A DNA stretch of 64,000 nt from Methanobacteriota archaeon (GTDB lineage Archaea > Halobacteriota > Methanomicrobia > Methanomicrobiales > Methanoculleaceae), in the NCBI GenBank assembly GCA_030446015.1, contig JASUSO010000001.1:1-64000 (forward strand), given 5' to 3'. The notes under the pieces were generated by a model. That model did no database searches, was not told the DNA's origin, and saw only the letters and a program-made list of their open reading frames with translations. Shown here piece after piece: positions 33,639 through 42,768 of this stretch; position 1 is the stretch's first letter; each line of letters opens with the position of its first letter. A program made the position numbers and the translations under genes.

Positions 33639-34897
33639 ACGCCGACCTGCTGCTCCGAAACGTCCAGCTCCCGACGGGGAGGCGCGCCGACATCGCCGTC
33701 GCCGGCGGCATCGTCCGGCACGTCGGCGCGGCGGTGCGCGCCGAGGAGACGATCGACGGCACCGGATACACCTGTCTCCCCGGTGCGGTCGATATGCACG
33801 TCCACATGCGGGGCGGGGTGCAGGCCGAAAAGGAAGACTGGCGGACGGGGACGACGAGCGCGGTCGCCGGCGGGGTGACGGTCGTCATCGACCAGCCAAA
33901 CACCGTCCCGCCCATCACCACGCCAGAACTCCTCCGGGCGCGCCTTTGCGAGGCAAAGGAGCAGGCGGTCTGCGGGTTCGGGGTGAACGCGGGCGTCGTG
34001 CCGGAGGCCGATCTTGCCGGGATGTGGGAGGCCGGCGCCACGGCCTTCGGGGAGACCTTCGCTGCCCCGTCGAGTTACGGCGAGGGGCTCGATGAAGAGA
34101 CGCTCAGGGGGCTGCTTGCCCGCATCCACGCCCTCGGAGGGGTCGCGACCATCCACGCCGAGGAGGTCGGCGGCCGGGCGCCGGCGACGCTCGCCGACCA
34201 CGACCGCGCCCGGCCGGGCGAGGGGGAGGCACGCGCCGTGCAGAAGGTTGCCGGCCTCGCCCCGGCAGGGCTGCGGCTCCACTTCTGCCATCTCAGCACC
34301 GCCGCCTCGGTCAGGGCCGCGCGCGGCACGGTGGAGGTGACGCCGCACCACCTCTTCCTCTCGCGCGAGATGTTTGATCCGGGCGATACCCATGCCCGGA
34401 TGAACCCTCCCCTCCGGGACGAGAAGACACGGCGCGAACTCTGGTCGTGCTGGGAGAGGATAGACGTCGTCGCCTCCGATCACGCCCCGCACACGGCTCG
34501 GGAGAAGGAGGCGCCCTTCGAGACCGCGCCCTCCGGCATCCCCGGGGTGGAGACGATGGTGCCGCTTCTCGTGGCGGCGGTGCAGGAAGGGCGGATCACC
34601 CTCGCCTCGGTGATCGAGAAGACGTCGTGGAATCCCGCCGCCATCCTCGGCATCCCGCGCGCGGGGTTCGAGCCGGGAGACCGGGCGGACTACGCCCTCT
34701 ACCCGTCCGAGGTAACCCGGATCGACGCCTCACTCCTCCACGCAAAGTGCGGCTGGTCGCCGTTTGAGGGGCTCGACGCGGTCTTCCCGGAGGTGGTGAT
34801 CGTCGGGGGAGCGCAGGCCTACGTTCACGGCGACCTCCGGGAGATTCATGCAGCGTGGTATCCCGGGCGAGGATATTTATCCCGGGAAAATAAATAA
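33635..34897 (+). CDS. pyrC: Dihydroorotase
   Basis: 420 residues from ATG 33635 (ATGA overlap with the previous stop); an ATG 9 bases earlier is less likely. The amidohydrolase metal site HxH is at VDMHVHMR; later histidines are in VATIHAEEV, LRLHFCHLST and the DHAPHT loop carrying the catalytic aspartate. It converts carbamoyl aspartate to dihydroorotate in pyrimidine synthesis. The GNAT-DUF2156-pyrC order suggests a single transcript. Confidence 0.92.
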   Translation: MNADLLLRNVQLPTGRRADIAVAGGIVRHVGAAVRAEETIDGTGYTCLPGAVDMHVHMRGGVQAEKEDWRTGTTSAVAGGVTVVIDQPNTVPPITTPELLRARLCEAKEQAVCGFGVNAGVVPEADLAGMWEAGATAFGETFAAPSSYGEGLDEETLRGLLARIHALGGVATIHAEEVGGRAPATLADHDRARPGEGEARAVQKVAGLAPAGLRLHFCHLSTAASVRAARGTVEVTPHHLFLSREMFDPGDTHARMNPPLRDEKTRRELWSCWERIDVVASDHAPHTAREKEAPFETAPSGIPGVETMVPLLVAAVQEGRITLASVIEKTSWNPAAILGIPRAGFEPGDRADYALYPSEVTRIDASLLHAKCGWSPFEGLDAVFPEVVIVGGAQAYVHGDLREIHAAWYPGRGYLSRENK

Positions 34898-35093
34898 TAC
34901 AGGGCCGATAAAGCGCACCTTATAGGTCCCCGGGTGATCATCTGGCGAGACGCCCGGAAATGAACCGCGGGACAACCCAGGTGCGCGACAGGCACGCCCG
35001 GCATATGGGTTCGATCGGGTGAGGAACGGCACAAGCCGCCTGTGAACATCGATCGTTAGTGTCGGGCGACATCCCATCACGAGGACATTTCTT
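34898..35093. other. Intergenic, short inverted repeat after pyrC
   Basis: Around the pyrC stop the palindromic TCCCGGG occurs twice (about 34861-34885) with an AT-rich GATATTTA between them. This could form a stem-loop, but no clear poly-T tail follows. Nothing else is recognised. Confidence 0.3.
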
Positions 35094-35411
35094 ATGGAGA
35101 CCTACGCCGATGCCGTCGCCGAGACCCCGCACGGGGTGACCATCACGCTCGACGTCACGGCGGGCGCAAAGCGCTCGGTGTTTCCCGCAGGTTACAACGA
35201 GTGGCGCAAGAGCATCAAGTGCCAGATAGCGGCCCCCGCCGTCGGCGGGAGAGCGAACCGCGCTATCATCGACCTTCTTGCGGAGACGTTCAACGTTCCA
35301 CGCGCCGACGTGGAGATCATCGCCGGACATACATCCTCCTCGAAGATCGTGGCAATCACCGGCGTATCGAGGTCCCGCGCTCTCGCGCGCCTGAACGGCG
35401 CCGGGGCATGA
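35094..35411 (+). CDS. DUF167/UPF0235 family protein
   Basis: 105 residues of the YggU fold: VTITLDVTAGAKRSVFPAGY, then KCQIAAPAVGGRANRAIIDLLAETFNVPRADVEIIAGHTSSSK, the standard signature for UPF0235. These small basic alpha/beta proteins have unknown function. It is monocistronic, followed by a 257-bp gap. Confidence 0.9.
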   Translation: METYADAVAETPHGVTITLDVTAGAKRSVFPAGYNEWRKSIKCQIAAPAVGGRANRAIIDLLAETFNVPRADVEIIAGHTSSSKIVAITGVSRSRALARLNGAGA

Positions 35412-35668
35412 GATCGCCCGGGCGGATACCCGGGGCTCCCGGATAGAACGACGTTGGCCGCGAGCGAGGTACAAGAAAAGATATCTCAAAGTGCTCTCTT
35501 TTAGGAGCATAAATTTAGATTTATCCTCTAAAAAATCTTGCGTCAAGCCCGCCATCTGATTTAAGTAATTTCACTCTAGATATATGATTAGCCCGTACTT
35601 CCGCGCAGGAACAAACCGTGTGCGGATGCGGCGATCAGACTTACCATTACAAAAGGAGGCAAGACTCC
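35412..35668 (+). promoter_or_regulatory. dnaG leader with strong ribosome binding site
   Basis: An AT-rich promoter segment (AAATTTAGATTTATCC, about 35512-35527) is followed by some 140 bases of leader. AAAGGAGG lies at 35652-35659, 9 nt before the ATG at 35669. Flanking the TATA, TTTTAGGAG and CTCTAAAA form an imperfect inverted repeat. Upstream in-frame codons from 35618 are excluded by this site. Confidence 0.5.
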
Positions 35669-36886
35669 ATGTATTCATCGGATACCACAAAGTATCTCAT
35701 TCATCTTACTCTGCAGATCGAGGGGGTGGTCGACAAGCCCGACGTAGTGGGCGCCATCTTCGGCCAGACCGAGGGGTTGCTCGGCGAAGACCTCGATCTG
35801 CGCGATTTACAGAGGACCGGCCGCGTCGGCCGGATCGACGTCCAGATCACAACGAAACGGGGGGAGACTAAAGGCGAGATACTCGTCTCGTCATCGCTCG
35901 ACCGGGCGGAGACGGCGCTCCTCGCCTCGTCGCTCGAGACGATCGACCGGGTCGGGCCGTGCACGGCGCACGTGAAGGTCGACCGCATCGAGGACATCCG
36001 GGTGACCAAGCGTCGCAAGATCGTCGAGCGCGCCAAAGAACTCCTCCTCGAGGACTTCGATGAGGGCCCCATCAACAGCGACGAACTGCTCGACGAGGTC
36101 AGGGAGACGATCAGGATCGAGAAACTCGAGTACCTCGGCGAGGAGAGGGTGCACGCGGGGCCGAACGTCATGGACTCCGACGCTATCATCATCGTCGAGG
36201 GGCGGGCCGACGTCATCAACCTGCTCCGCTACGGGATCAAGAACGCCGTCGCGGTCGAAGGAACCAACGTCCCGCGCATCATCATCGACCTCTGTTCGCA
36301 GAAGACCGCGACGACCCTGCTCGACGGCGACCGGGGCGGCGAGCTGATCCTCCGCGAACTCCTCCAGGTAGCCGAGATCGACTTCGTGGCCTACAGTCCC
36401 CGGGGAAAGAGCGTCGAGGAGATGAGCCGCAAAGAGATCATCAAGGCGCTCCGGAACAAAGTGCCTGCGGTGGGGATCATCGACCAGCCCCCCGCCGAGG
36501 AGAACGTCGAGCGGTTGCCTGCGTACACACCCCACGCCGAGACGCGGGCTCCTGCCGGTGCAGGCGACGGCGAGCGGCCGCCGCGCCGTGAATGGACACC
36601 AAAGGTTCCGTCGACGCTCGGGGAGCACATGGCAGACGTCCGGGACAGGAATATTGCGCGGTTCCTCTCGCCGGACTACACCGTCCTGCTGGAATCCAGC
36701 GCAACCGACGTCGAGGGCGCACTCCAGAACCTGAACGGCGACGTCGAGGGGGTTGTCGTCGATCGCATCATCGACCAGAAACTCCTCGATCAGCTCGGGG
36801 GGAGGGACCTCGAGTTCGTGGCTGCGCGGGACTTTAAGGGGATAATAAAGCGTCCGCTCTCCATAAGGCTCATAAAGATAGGGTAG
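35669..36886 (+). CDS. dnaG: Archaeal DnaG-type primase (exosome-associated)
   Basis: 405 residues from ATG 35669. The TOPRIM domain is [19 protein letters not shown], with the [13 protein letters not shown] acidic cluster. The N-terminal [19 protein letters not shown] and the C-terminal DNTxx-like tail are typical of archaeal DnaG. In archaea this protein is mainly a subunit of the RNA exosome that favours poly(A)-rich RNA, with some primase activity. Between the domains lies a low-complexity stretch about residues 280-320. Confidence 0.95.
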   Translation: MYSSDTTKYLIHLTLQIEGVVDKPDVVGAIFGQTEGLLGEDLDLRDLQRTGRVGRIDVQITTKRGETKGEILVSSSLDRAETALLASSLETIDRVGPCTAHVKVDRIEDIRVTKRRKIVERAKELLLEDFDEGPINSDELLDEVRETIRIEKLEYLGEERVHAGPNVMDSDAIIIVEGRADVINLLRYGIKNAVAVEGTNVPRIIIDLCSQKTATTLLDGDRGGELILRELLQVAEIDFVAYSPRGKSVEEMSRKEIIKALRNKVPAVGIIDQPPAEENVERLPAYTPHAETRAPAGAGDGERPPRREWTPKVPSTLGEHMADVRDRNIARFLSPDYTVLLESSATDVEGALQNLNGDVEGVVVDRIIDQKLLDQLGGRDLEFVAARDFKGIIKRPLSIRLIKIG

Positions 36887-36902
36887 TGGTTATCCCGGGT
36901 GC

Positions 36903-36924
36903 AAATTTATTTATATTTATATCT
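36903..36924 (+). promoter_or_regulatory. TATA box of the UPF0058 gene
   Basis: AATTTATTTATATTTATATC is a long A/T run ending about 25 bases before the ATG at 36950. The codons of the longer frame that opens at 36899 come from this run, which shows the longer start is false. Confidence 0.5.
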
Positions 36925-36949
36925 ACTATTTTTATCTCTGGGAGAGAAT

Positions 36950-37234
36950 ATGCACAAGGAAGAGTTGATAGCCTTACATGCAATTCTTACTGAGATTAAA
37001 GACTTTTTTGAATTGCAGAACCCGGATCTGAAATTTTCACAATATTACTCGTTGAAGATAGACCCCTCACAGGTGCATAAGAGCAAGATGGAGCACAAGT
37101 ACGCAATATTCGTACTCGGCACGGAACTCGCCAACGCCATGAAAGATGTGGAGTTCTCGTCATCCGGCCGGATCTCCGCCCGGATGAAGGAACTTGCCGA
37201 GAAGACGCTCAAAGAGATAGAGTATCTCCAGTAA
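36950..37234 (+). CDS. UPF0058 family protein
   Basis: 94 residues from ATG 36950 with GGGAGAG just upstream. It begins MHKEELIALHAILTEIKDFFE, the family opening with conserved histidines, and contains KMEHKYAIFVLGTELANAMK. UPF0058 is a small alpha-helical archaeal family; no activity is known. Convergent with the ATP-grasp gene. Confidence 0.88.
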   Translation: MHKEELIALHAILTEIKDFFELQNPDLKFSQYYSLKIDPSQVHKSKMEHKYAIFVLGTELANAMKDVEFSSSGRISARMKELAEKTLKEIEYLQ

Positions 37235-37282
37235 GAATGCAGGCGCGGGGCCAATGGCTCCCTGCGCCCCCTCCCCTCTCCT

Positions 37283-38077
37283 TCAGGCACGCATCTCGCG
37301 CTCGCGCTCGATGAGGTATCGGGCGAGCAGCTTCGGAATGGGTGCCGCCATGCAGTGCCAGTTCGGCGTCCCGTTCACCTCAAGAACCGTGTAGCCTTCC
37401 TCGTCACGGAGGAGATCAACCCCGCAGTAGTCGATCCCGATCGCCGCCGCAGCCGCCTCGGCAATGGAGCCCATCTCCTCGTCGATCTCGACCGGCATCC
37501 CGATCCCGCCCTGATGAATGTTGTGCGTCAGGGAATCGGAGACCCGGGCTATCGCACCGACGGCCTCACCGCCGAGGACGAAGACCCGGAAGTCCCGGTC
37601 GTTCTTCACGTACTCCTGCAGGTACCATGGCCCCGGCCCGAGTTCCCCGGGCTCCGTCACGAGCCGGATACCGTTCCCGTCATACCCGTACAGCGGTTTA
37701 TAGACGACTCTTCCGTGGCGCCGGAGAAACGCCAGCGCCTGCTCCTCCGACCGGGTGTAGGCCGTATCCGGTGTCCTCACGTTGTTTTCGAGGAGGAGCG
37801 CCGTCGTCATCACCTTGGATGCGCAGGTAACGATGCTCTCGGGGGTGTTGATCACCCGGTTATGGAGCGAGAGCACATTCAAGGTCTCGAACTGGTGTCC
37901 GTCCTGCCGGATACCGCAGACCCATATGAGTGCATTCTCAAGCCCGGAGTCGAGGGGGTTGACTGAACCGAGATCGAGCACCTCGTATCGGGCGTCGGCT
38001 TTCTCCAGTTCCCGCATAACAGCGCCGGTCGAGTTGTCGTCCGGCGTATCGGTCGGTTTTGGTACGATGTGGATCAT
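37283..38077 (-). CDS. ATP-grasp ligase of the RimK family
   Basis: 264 residues from ATG 38077; a GTG nine bases earlier is possible. The ATP-grasp core has VVYKPLYGYDGNGIRLV, WYLQEYVKNDRDFRVFVLGG and the metal-binding DLLRDEEGYTVLEVNGTPNW. RimK-type enzymes add glutamate or related residues to a carboxylate. In methanogens, family members glutamylate coenzyme F420 (CofF) or tetrahydromethanopterin (MptN). Either is plausible here, and I cannot separate them without an alignment. Confidence 0.75.
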   Translation of the reverse strand: MIHIVPKPTDTPDDNSTGAVMRELEKADARYEVLDLGSVNPLDSGLENALIWVCGIRQDGHQFETLNVLSLHNRVINTPESIVTCASKVMTTALLLENNVRTPDTAYTRSEEQALAFLRRHGRVVYKPLYGYDGNGIRLVTEPGELGPGPWYLQEYVKNDRDFRVFVLGGEAVGAIARVSDSLTHNIHQGGIGMPVEIDEEMGSIAEAAAAAIGIDYCGVDLLRDEEGYTVLEVNGTPNWHCMAAPIPKLLARYLIEREREMRA

Positions 38078-38167
38078 GCGCCTCACATCCCGCTCCCGGA
38101 ACGGCAGTTCACGGACAGGGAATCTTCAGTACCATTTTGTACCTTGCCGGATATAACCGGTAGGTAC

Positions 38168-38644
38168 ATGCAGAAGAACCGGGTCTGTGTCATCGGGTGC
38201 GGAAATCCCTTTATGGGAAACGACGGGGCGGGGATCTCGGTGATGCGCCGCTTTGATGGGAGACTGCCCGGGGTGGATGCCATCGACGGCGGCGCAGGCG
38301 GGCTCGGCCTGGTCCCGCTGATGGAAGGCTACGAGAAGGTGGTGATCGTCGATGCGATGATCGGCATCGGCGACCGCATCGGAGAAGTCCGCACATTCGA
38401 CCTTCCGCCGTCGTGGGATCTCCCCGCATGCGCACTCCATGAGATCGGGATCGGAGAGGCGGTGACGATTGCCCGAGAGCTCGGATACGCCGGAGAGATC
38501 GTGACCGTCGGGATCGAAGTGGGTGAGATCCGGGAGTTCAGCAGGGATATCGACCCGGAGGTCGAGGAGGGGATCCGGATTGCCGAGCAGACGATCCTCA
38601 CCATCCTCCAGGAGTGGATAGGTAGTCCGGGGGTGCAATCATAG
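38168..38644 (+). CDS. Hydrogenase maturation endopeptidase
   Basis: 158 residues from ATG 38168; a longer frame opens at 38069 but would overlap the divergent gene. The HybD/HycI fold is clear: VIGCGNPFMGNDGAG with the first nickel-binding acid, then VVIVDAMIGIGDRIGEV and the histidine in ALHEIGIGEAV. These proteases cut the C-terminal extension of the [NiFe] large subunit after nickel insertion. The hydrogenase large subunit at 42765 still has a C-terminal extension after DPCxxCxxH, so it is a natural substrate. Confidence 0.85.
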   Translation: MQKNRVCVIGCGNPFMGNDGAGISVMRRFDGRLPGVDAIDGGAGGLGLVPLMEGYEKVVIVDAMIGIGDRIGEVRTFDLPPSWDLPACALHEIGIGEAVTIARELGYAGEIVTVGIEVGEIREFSRDIDPEVEEGIRIAEQTILTILQEWIGSPGVQS

Positions 38645-38710
38645 ACCGCTGTCGCCGGACGACCCTGGATGCCTCGCATCGCGCTCTCTCACAAGCGTAT
38701 AAAATAACAA

Positions 38711-38725
38711 GGTTTATCGTATACC
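38711..38725 (+). promoter_or_regulatory. TATA box of the DUF2226-roadblock-MinD genes
   Basis: GGTTTATCGTATACC is centred about 28 bases before the ATG at 38746, the spacing for a nearly leaderless transcript. Confidence 0.5.
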
Positions 38726-38745
38726 ACTGAGCTAAAGTTGTCTGA

Positions 38746-39369
38746 ATGCAACTGCCACGCGGTCGGTTTCATCGTCTAATCAAGTCCACGAAAACCCGTA
38801 CCCTGATAAATGAGGTGGTCTCAGAGCAGTTCACCGGGATATGCACGATAGTTCTCGGCAGCGAGAGCGCCATTCTGGTGTTGAACGAGGGTCAGGTTGT
38901 GCTTGCCGAATATGGGGGCATGAAAGGGCAGCACGTACTGGACGCGGTGCTGGAGGACGAAGAGAGCGAGGTAGCGGCTGAACTGAACATTCTGACGCCG
39001 GAACAGCTACGGCTTACTCTGGAGTTCAATTCCCCGTTTATGGTCGATAAGCCGAAATCCGGCCGGCCGTCGGCGGGGAAAGGTGCTCCAGCAGCCCCAC
39101 CCACAGCACCAACAGGTGCCGGTGCGGGCTCTTTTCCCAGGCATCGCCCGGAACCGACCGCTAAGGTGCATCGTATTCCCATGCCGCGAGCGAAGCCCGC
39201 GCAGGAGATGGTCGGACCGTCTCAATCGGGGGATGACGAACTCGATACACTCATCCAGAACATGGAGGAGATGGACGTCGACCAGCTGGTCAGCAGTTTC
39301 AAGGTAAACTGCAAGGACATGCTCAAGAGGATTCACCTCGACCATCTCATCAGGGATAAAGAGATCTAA
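38746..39369 (+). CDS. DUF2226-like protein
   Basis: 207 residues. The N-terminal 90 residues resemble DUF2226/DUF4388-type domains (QFTGICTIVLGSESAILVLNEGQVVLAEYGG), which in bacterial relatives lie next to roadblock and two-component proteins. A proline- and alanine-rich linker (about 105-150) follows, then an acidic and helical C-terminus (LDTLIQNMEEMDVDQLVSSFKVN). A similar N-terminal domain occurs in the protein at 44496, so both ends of the cluster share it. First gene of the upstream sub-operon. Confidence 0.7.
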   Translation: MQLPRGRFHRLIKSTKTRTLINEVVSEQFTGICTIVLGSESAILVLNEGQVVLAEYGGMKGQHVLDAVLEDEESEVAAELNILTPEQLRLTLEFNSPFMVDKPKSGRPSAGKGAPAAPPTAPTGAGAGSFPRHRPEPTAKVHRIPMPRAKPAQEMVGPSQSGDDELDTLIQNMEEMDVDQLVSSFKVNCKDMLKRIHLDHLIRDKEI

Positions 39370-39390
39370 CCTTCAGGAGCTGGTAACAGA

Positions 39391-39912
39391 ATGGATTCAA
39401 CAGGTACTATCCAGTTTTTCCTCATCCTTCTCATGATTATAATGGTGGCCTGTCTTGCCGTCATTACGTACTACCTTGCGGAGATCTCCCGGTCAATCAA
39501 AGGACATGATCCTCCCGGGGTACCGGCAACGACCGAGGCACCCCGGGGTCCGGATCTCACAAAACCCATCTCCGCGCCTCCCAAAGGAGCAATCAAGCCC
39601 GGAGATATGGGGAGCCTTGAGGAGACGCTCGGTGCAATCAGCAAAAAATACAGTCTTGCATCCCTGACGCTGGCGACCGCAGACGGTCTTCTGATCGGTT
39701 CGACGAAACCCGGCAGCGAGGACGAGGCCGCACGCTACAGCCACCTCTACTCACAGGGAAGACTGCACGACGAGGAAGGAGTGGAACTCCTTGGTGTCTC
39801 CTACCACGGGGAGACGGTGGTCGGCATCGCCCACCTTTCGGAGCGTCTCTCCGACGAACAGACGAACGCACTCAAACAGGATATCCAGAGTACCCTGCAG
39901 TACTGGGTGTAG
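39391..39912 (+). CDS. Membrane-anchored roadblock/LC7-like protein
   Basis: 173 residues. One N-terminal transmembrane helix (about 7-32), a proline-rich spacer (40-72), and a C-terminal domain with the roadblock pattern ISKKYSLASLTLATADGLLIGST and ELLGVSYHGETVVGIAHLSERLSDEQ. Roadblock domains bind and regulate small GTPases of the MglA type. Here no GTPase is adjacent; a MinD-like ATPase follows by 30 bp. It is likely to face the cytoplasm. Confidence 0.7.
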   Translation: MDSTGTIQFFLILLMIIMVACLAVITYYLAEISRSIKGHDPPGVPATTEAPRGPDLTKPISAPPKGAIKPGDMGSLEETLGAISKKYSLASLTLATADGLLIGSTKPGSEDEAARYSHLYSQGRLHDEEGVELLGVSYHGETVVGIAHLSERLSDEQTNALKQDIQSTLQYWV

Positions 39913-39942
39913 AGCGGGAAGATCGAAAGAGCGAGTGATTCC

Positions 39943-40731
39943 ATGGTAAAAGTATACACAATTGCGTCTGGTAAGGGCGGTACCGGCAAAACGACGGTCA
40001 CAGCAAACCTGGGTCCGATGCTTGCCCAGTTCGGAAAGAAGACATGTATCCTGGATGCCGACGTCGGAATGGCAAACCTCGGGCTCATCCTCGGGCTTGA
40101 AGACCTGCCGGTGACCCTGCACGAGGTGCTGGCAGGCAAAGCACGCGTCCGGGACGCCATCTACGACGGGCCGTTCGGCGTGAAGGTCGTCCCGTGCGGC
40201 CTCTCTCTGCAGGGCTTCCAGCAATCGAACCCCGACCGGCTCAAGGACATCATGACCGACCTTGTGAGCGAGTTCGATATCCTGATCCTGGATGCCCCTG
40301 CAGGGATCAGCAGGGACGGCGTCATCCCGCTGACGATTGCCGACGGGGTGATCCTCGTTGTAAACCCCGAGATATCCTCGATCGTCGACTCTTTGAAGAC
40401 AAAGATCCTGACCGAGACCGTCGGCGGGCATGTCGAGGGGGCGATCATCAACAGGGTCACGGCCAGCGAGGACAACTTCAACACCGCGCAGATGGAGAAA
40501 CTCCTTGGGGTCCGGGTGCTCGGGATCATACCGGAGGACCCGAACATCCGCCGCGCATCGGCTGGTCGGACGCCGGTCGTGGTGAAGTACCCGACGTCCA
40601 GCGCATCCCGCGCCTTCAAGCGCCTCTCTGCCGACGTTGCCGGGATCGAGTATACCGAGGAAGAGACAGAGCAGCCCAGGGAGAGCTTCGTCGACCGGCT
40701 TGCCCGCGCCCTCTTCCGGGCAAAAGCGTGA
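39943..40731 (+). CDS. MinD/ParA-family ATPase
   Basis: 262 residues. The deviant Walker A motif is ASGKGGTGKTTV (8-19), followed by CILDADVGMANLGLILG and the Walker B-like ILILDAPAGISRDGV. The C-terminal SFVDRLARALFRAKA forms an amphipathic helix of the MinD membrane-targeting type. Such ATPases cycle on and off the membrane and position partners. It shares its operon with a membrane roadblock protein and lies next to the hydrogenase operon, and I infer that it places that assembly on the membrane. Confidence 0.9.
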   Translation: MVKVYTIASGKGGTGKTTVTANLGPMLAQFGKKTCILDADVGMANLGLILGLEDLPVTLHEVLAGKARVRDAIYDGPFGVKVVPCGLSLQGFQQSNPDRLKDIMTDLVSEFDILILDAPAGISRDGVIPLTIADGVILVVNPEISSIVDSLKTKILTETVGGHVEGAIINRVTASEDNFNTAQMEKLLGVRVLGIIPEDPNIRRASAGRTPVVVKYPTSSASRAFKRLSADVAGIEYTEEETEQPRESFVDRLARALFRAKA

Positions 40732-41034
40732 TACCGCAGTCTTCAAAGGTTATCACGTTCATCAACAATTTCTTTATTCGGGTTCGCTCGGCGAGGAACG
40801 CAGGGTCGTCCCATAACGGTTCTGCCTGCACGAGACGTCAGGAAATGAATATTCTTATTTGCCACGACTATCGGCACGATCATTTCCTGCACGATGCATA
40901 AAACGCCAGATTCAACCCCGATATGGAATTAAACGCCACGAAATCAAAAATAGCCACTATTTGAGAGTTTCTTTGAGCGAACAAACGATATAATTTTAAT
41001 AGCAGGAAGGGTTAATCACTCCCTGAGGCTCGCA
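40732..41034 (+). promoter_or_regulatory. Hydrogenase operon promoter region
   Basis: No gene is supported. GATATAATTTTAAT at 40987-41000 is a strong archaeal TATA element about 40 bases before the ferredoxin ATG, giving a leader of roughly 15-20 bases. A second A/T-rich patch is near 40930-40965. A short frame at 40844 (18 codons) shows no protein character. Confidence 0.6.
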
Positions 41035-41277
41035 ATGGAGATACATGTGGATAAGGACGCGTGCGTAGGGTGCGGTCTCTGTGTCAAGGACTGCCCGATG
41101 CACGTGTACGAACTCCAGGACAACGTGAGTGTCGCGGTCAGGCCGAACAACTGTATGGGATGCCTCTCCTGCCACGAGATCTGCCCGGCCCAGGCACTCG
41201 AGCACCGGGGCATCTACGCCGCCCGGAGGCATTACATCGACATCAAGGTCTGTGAGATGCTTCGGAAGGTGATCTAA
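41035..41277 (+). CDS. Two-cluster 4Fe-4S ferredoxin
   Basis: 80 residues. The two motifs are CVGCGLCVKDCP and CMGCLSCHEICP, giving two [4Fe-4S] clusters. It is the first gene of the hydrogenase operon, so it may take electrons from the small subunit. The C-terminal tail IDIKVCEMLRKVI is unusual for a free ferredoxin and may serve docking. It ends one base into the next gene. Confidence 0.92.
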   Translation: MEIHVDKDACVGCGLCVKDCPMHVYELQDNVSVAVRPNNCMGCLSCHEICPAQALEHRGIYAARRHYIDIKVCEMLRKVI

Positions 41278-41840
41278 TGAGCGCCGGCTACATCGATGAA
41301 CTGCACGAGGCATTTCACTCCGATCTCGTCTACCGTCCCGAGGATATTCCCCTTGACTGCTCCCCGAAACCGAAAGATCTGGAGCAGACGCTCCACGGCG
41401 TGATGAAACTCAACGGCCTCGTGATCAGGTCGCTTGAGGAGATCGCCGGCCGCGGGGCGAACGCAGTCACCTACCGTGCCGGGAAGAAGTTCGGCCACGA
41501 GGTCGCGAAGTACTTCCAGAAACGCGAGGACGTCGAGGGAGCGCTGCACGAACTTTCCGACCTGCTCCGGGGCCAGTACTCCTTCGAGGTCTGGAAACCC
41601 GAGGACAAGGAGACGTTCATCATCGAGGAGAACGGCGAGACGTTCATCTACCTCGTCTTCCACGACTGCATCGTCCGCCAGACGCTCCGGCGCAACGGTC
41701 TCGACCAGGGAGGCCCGCTCTGCCAGACGCTCTTTGGGTACGTCGTCGGCGCGATCGAGGAGATCACCGGCAGGAAAGCCAAACTGGAGATCGTTCACAC
41801 CGGCCCGAACGCCTGCCTGAAGAAATTGATCCTGAAGTGA
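41277..41840 (+). CDS. V4R (4-vinyl reductase / hydrocarbon-binding) domain protein
   Basis: 187 residues. The V4R domain spans about residues 45-187, with GANAVTYRAGKKFGHEVAKYF and a C-terminal GGPLCQTLFGYVVGAIEEITGRKAKLEIVHTG with cysteines at the usual ends. V4R domains bind small molecules or tetrapyrroles and occur in sensors and photosynthetic proteins; in methanogens several are unexplained. Placement between ferredoxin and hydrogenase small subunit is peculiar. It could be a ligand sensor that gates the enzyme. Confidence 0.85.
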   Translation: MSAGYIDELHEAFHSDLVYRPEDIPLDCSPKPKDLEQTLHGVMKLNGLVIRSLEEIAGRGANAVTYRAGKKFGHEVAKYFQKREDVEGALHELSDLLRGQYSFEVWKPEDKETFIIEENGETFIYLVFHDCIVRQTLRRNGLDQGGPLCQTLFGYVVGAIEEITGRKAKLEIVHTGPNACLKKLILK

Positions 41841-41850
41841 GGCGAGGACG

Positions 41851-42768
41851 ATGAAGATTGCTATCGAAGAACTGGCGGGCTGTTCGGGATGCACCATCGC
41901 GGTGCTCGACCTCCACGAGATGCTCCTCGACATCGTCGCGGAAGCGGATATCGTCTACTCCCCGGTGATCATGGACGTCAAGGAGCCTCCAGAGGGTATC
42001 GATATTGCGTTTGTGACCGGAGCAGTCCGGAACGAAGAGAACCGCGAGCGCCTCGAGAAGATCCGCAAGCGGGCAAAGACCCTTGTCGCACTCGGGACCT
42101 GCGCCTGCTACGGGGGCATTTCGGGTCTCTCGATGCTGAACTCGAACGAGGACCTCTTCTCCTACGTCTACCGGGAGACCGAGACGACGAAGCCCGACGG
42201 GGTCATCCCGACGGACGTCCCGCCGTTCCTCTACCGGGCGTTTGCTGTGGGCGACCTTGCAAAGATCGACTACTACGTCACGGGTTGCCCCCCAAAAGAG
42301 GCGCTCTTAAAGCAGATCATCCCGGCACTGGTCACCGGAGACACCCTCGAACTCTCCCGCAAGTCCGTCTGCTCGGAGTGCGACAGGAAGATGGGGCAGG
42401 TCGAGAACTGGACGCTCAAGCGCCGGCACGAGGGGGTCCCCGATCGCGAACACTGCCTGCTCGGGCAGGGCTACCTCTGCCTCGGGAGCGTCACCTTCGG
42501 GAGATGCGGCGCGTCGTGCCCCAAAAACAACATTCCGTGCCACGGGTGCAACGGCCCCTCGCTCGATATCCTTCGCGAGCCCTGTCGGGACATCTACGGC
42601 ATGATGGTGCGAAGGATCTCGGACCTCACCGATAAGCCGCAGAAAGAGGTGGAGAAGGAGCTCTACGACGTCGCACACACGATGTACGCCTTCACCATCG
42701 GGAGCCTGATCATGGAGGACAAGGAGAACTCAAAGATCCGGGATCTGGTAAAGGAGAGGAGCAGATGA
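41851..42768 (+). CDS. [NiFe] hydrogenase small subunit, F420-non-reducing (MvhG-like)
   Basis: 305 residues. It opens with the proximal cluster motif GCSGCTIAVLDLHEML, followed by ALGTCACYGGIS and YVTGCPPK, the three usual ligating stretches. The C-terminal part has further cysteines (CSECDRK, CGASCPKNNIPCHGCNG), consistent with extra Fe-S clusters. It resembles MvhG/VhuG of group 3 hydrogenases. In full complexes MvhD hands electrons to heterodisulfide reductase; no mvhD or hdr gene lies here. It overlaps the large subunit gene by 4 bp. Confidence 0.9.
   Translation: MKIAIEELAGCSGCTIAVLDLHEMLLDIVAEADIVYSPVIMDVKEPPEGIDIAFVTGAVRNEENRERLEKIRKRAKTLVALGTCACYGGISGLSMLNSNEDLFSYVYRETETTKPDGVIPTDVPPFLYRAFAVGDLAKIDYYVTGCPPKEALLKQIIPALVTGDTLELSRKSVCSECDRKMGQVENWTLKRRHEGVPDREHCLLGQGYLCLGSVTFGRCGASCPKNNIPCHGCNGPSLDILREPCRDIYGMMVRRISDLTDKPQKEVEKELYDVAHTMYAFTIGSLIMEDKENSKIRDLVKERSR

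Noticed and set aside
40844-40900. Possible 18-codon peptide (MNILICHDY...)
   Set aside because: It is very short, lies in a promoter region and has no ribosome binding site or similarity to known peptides.
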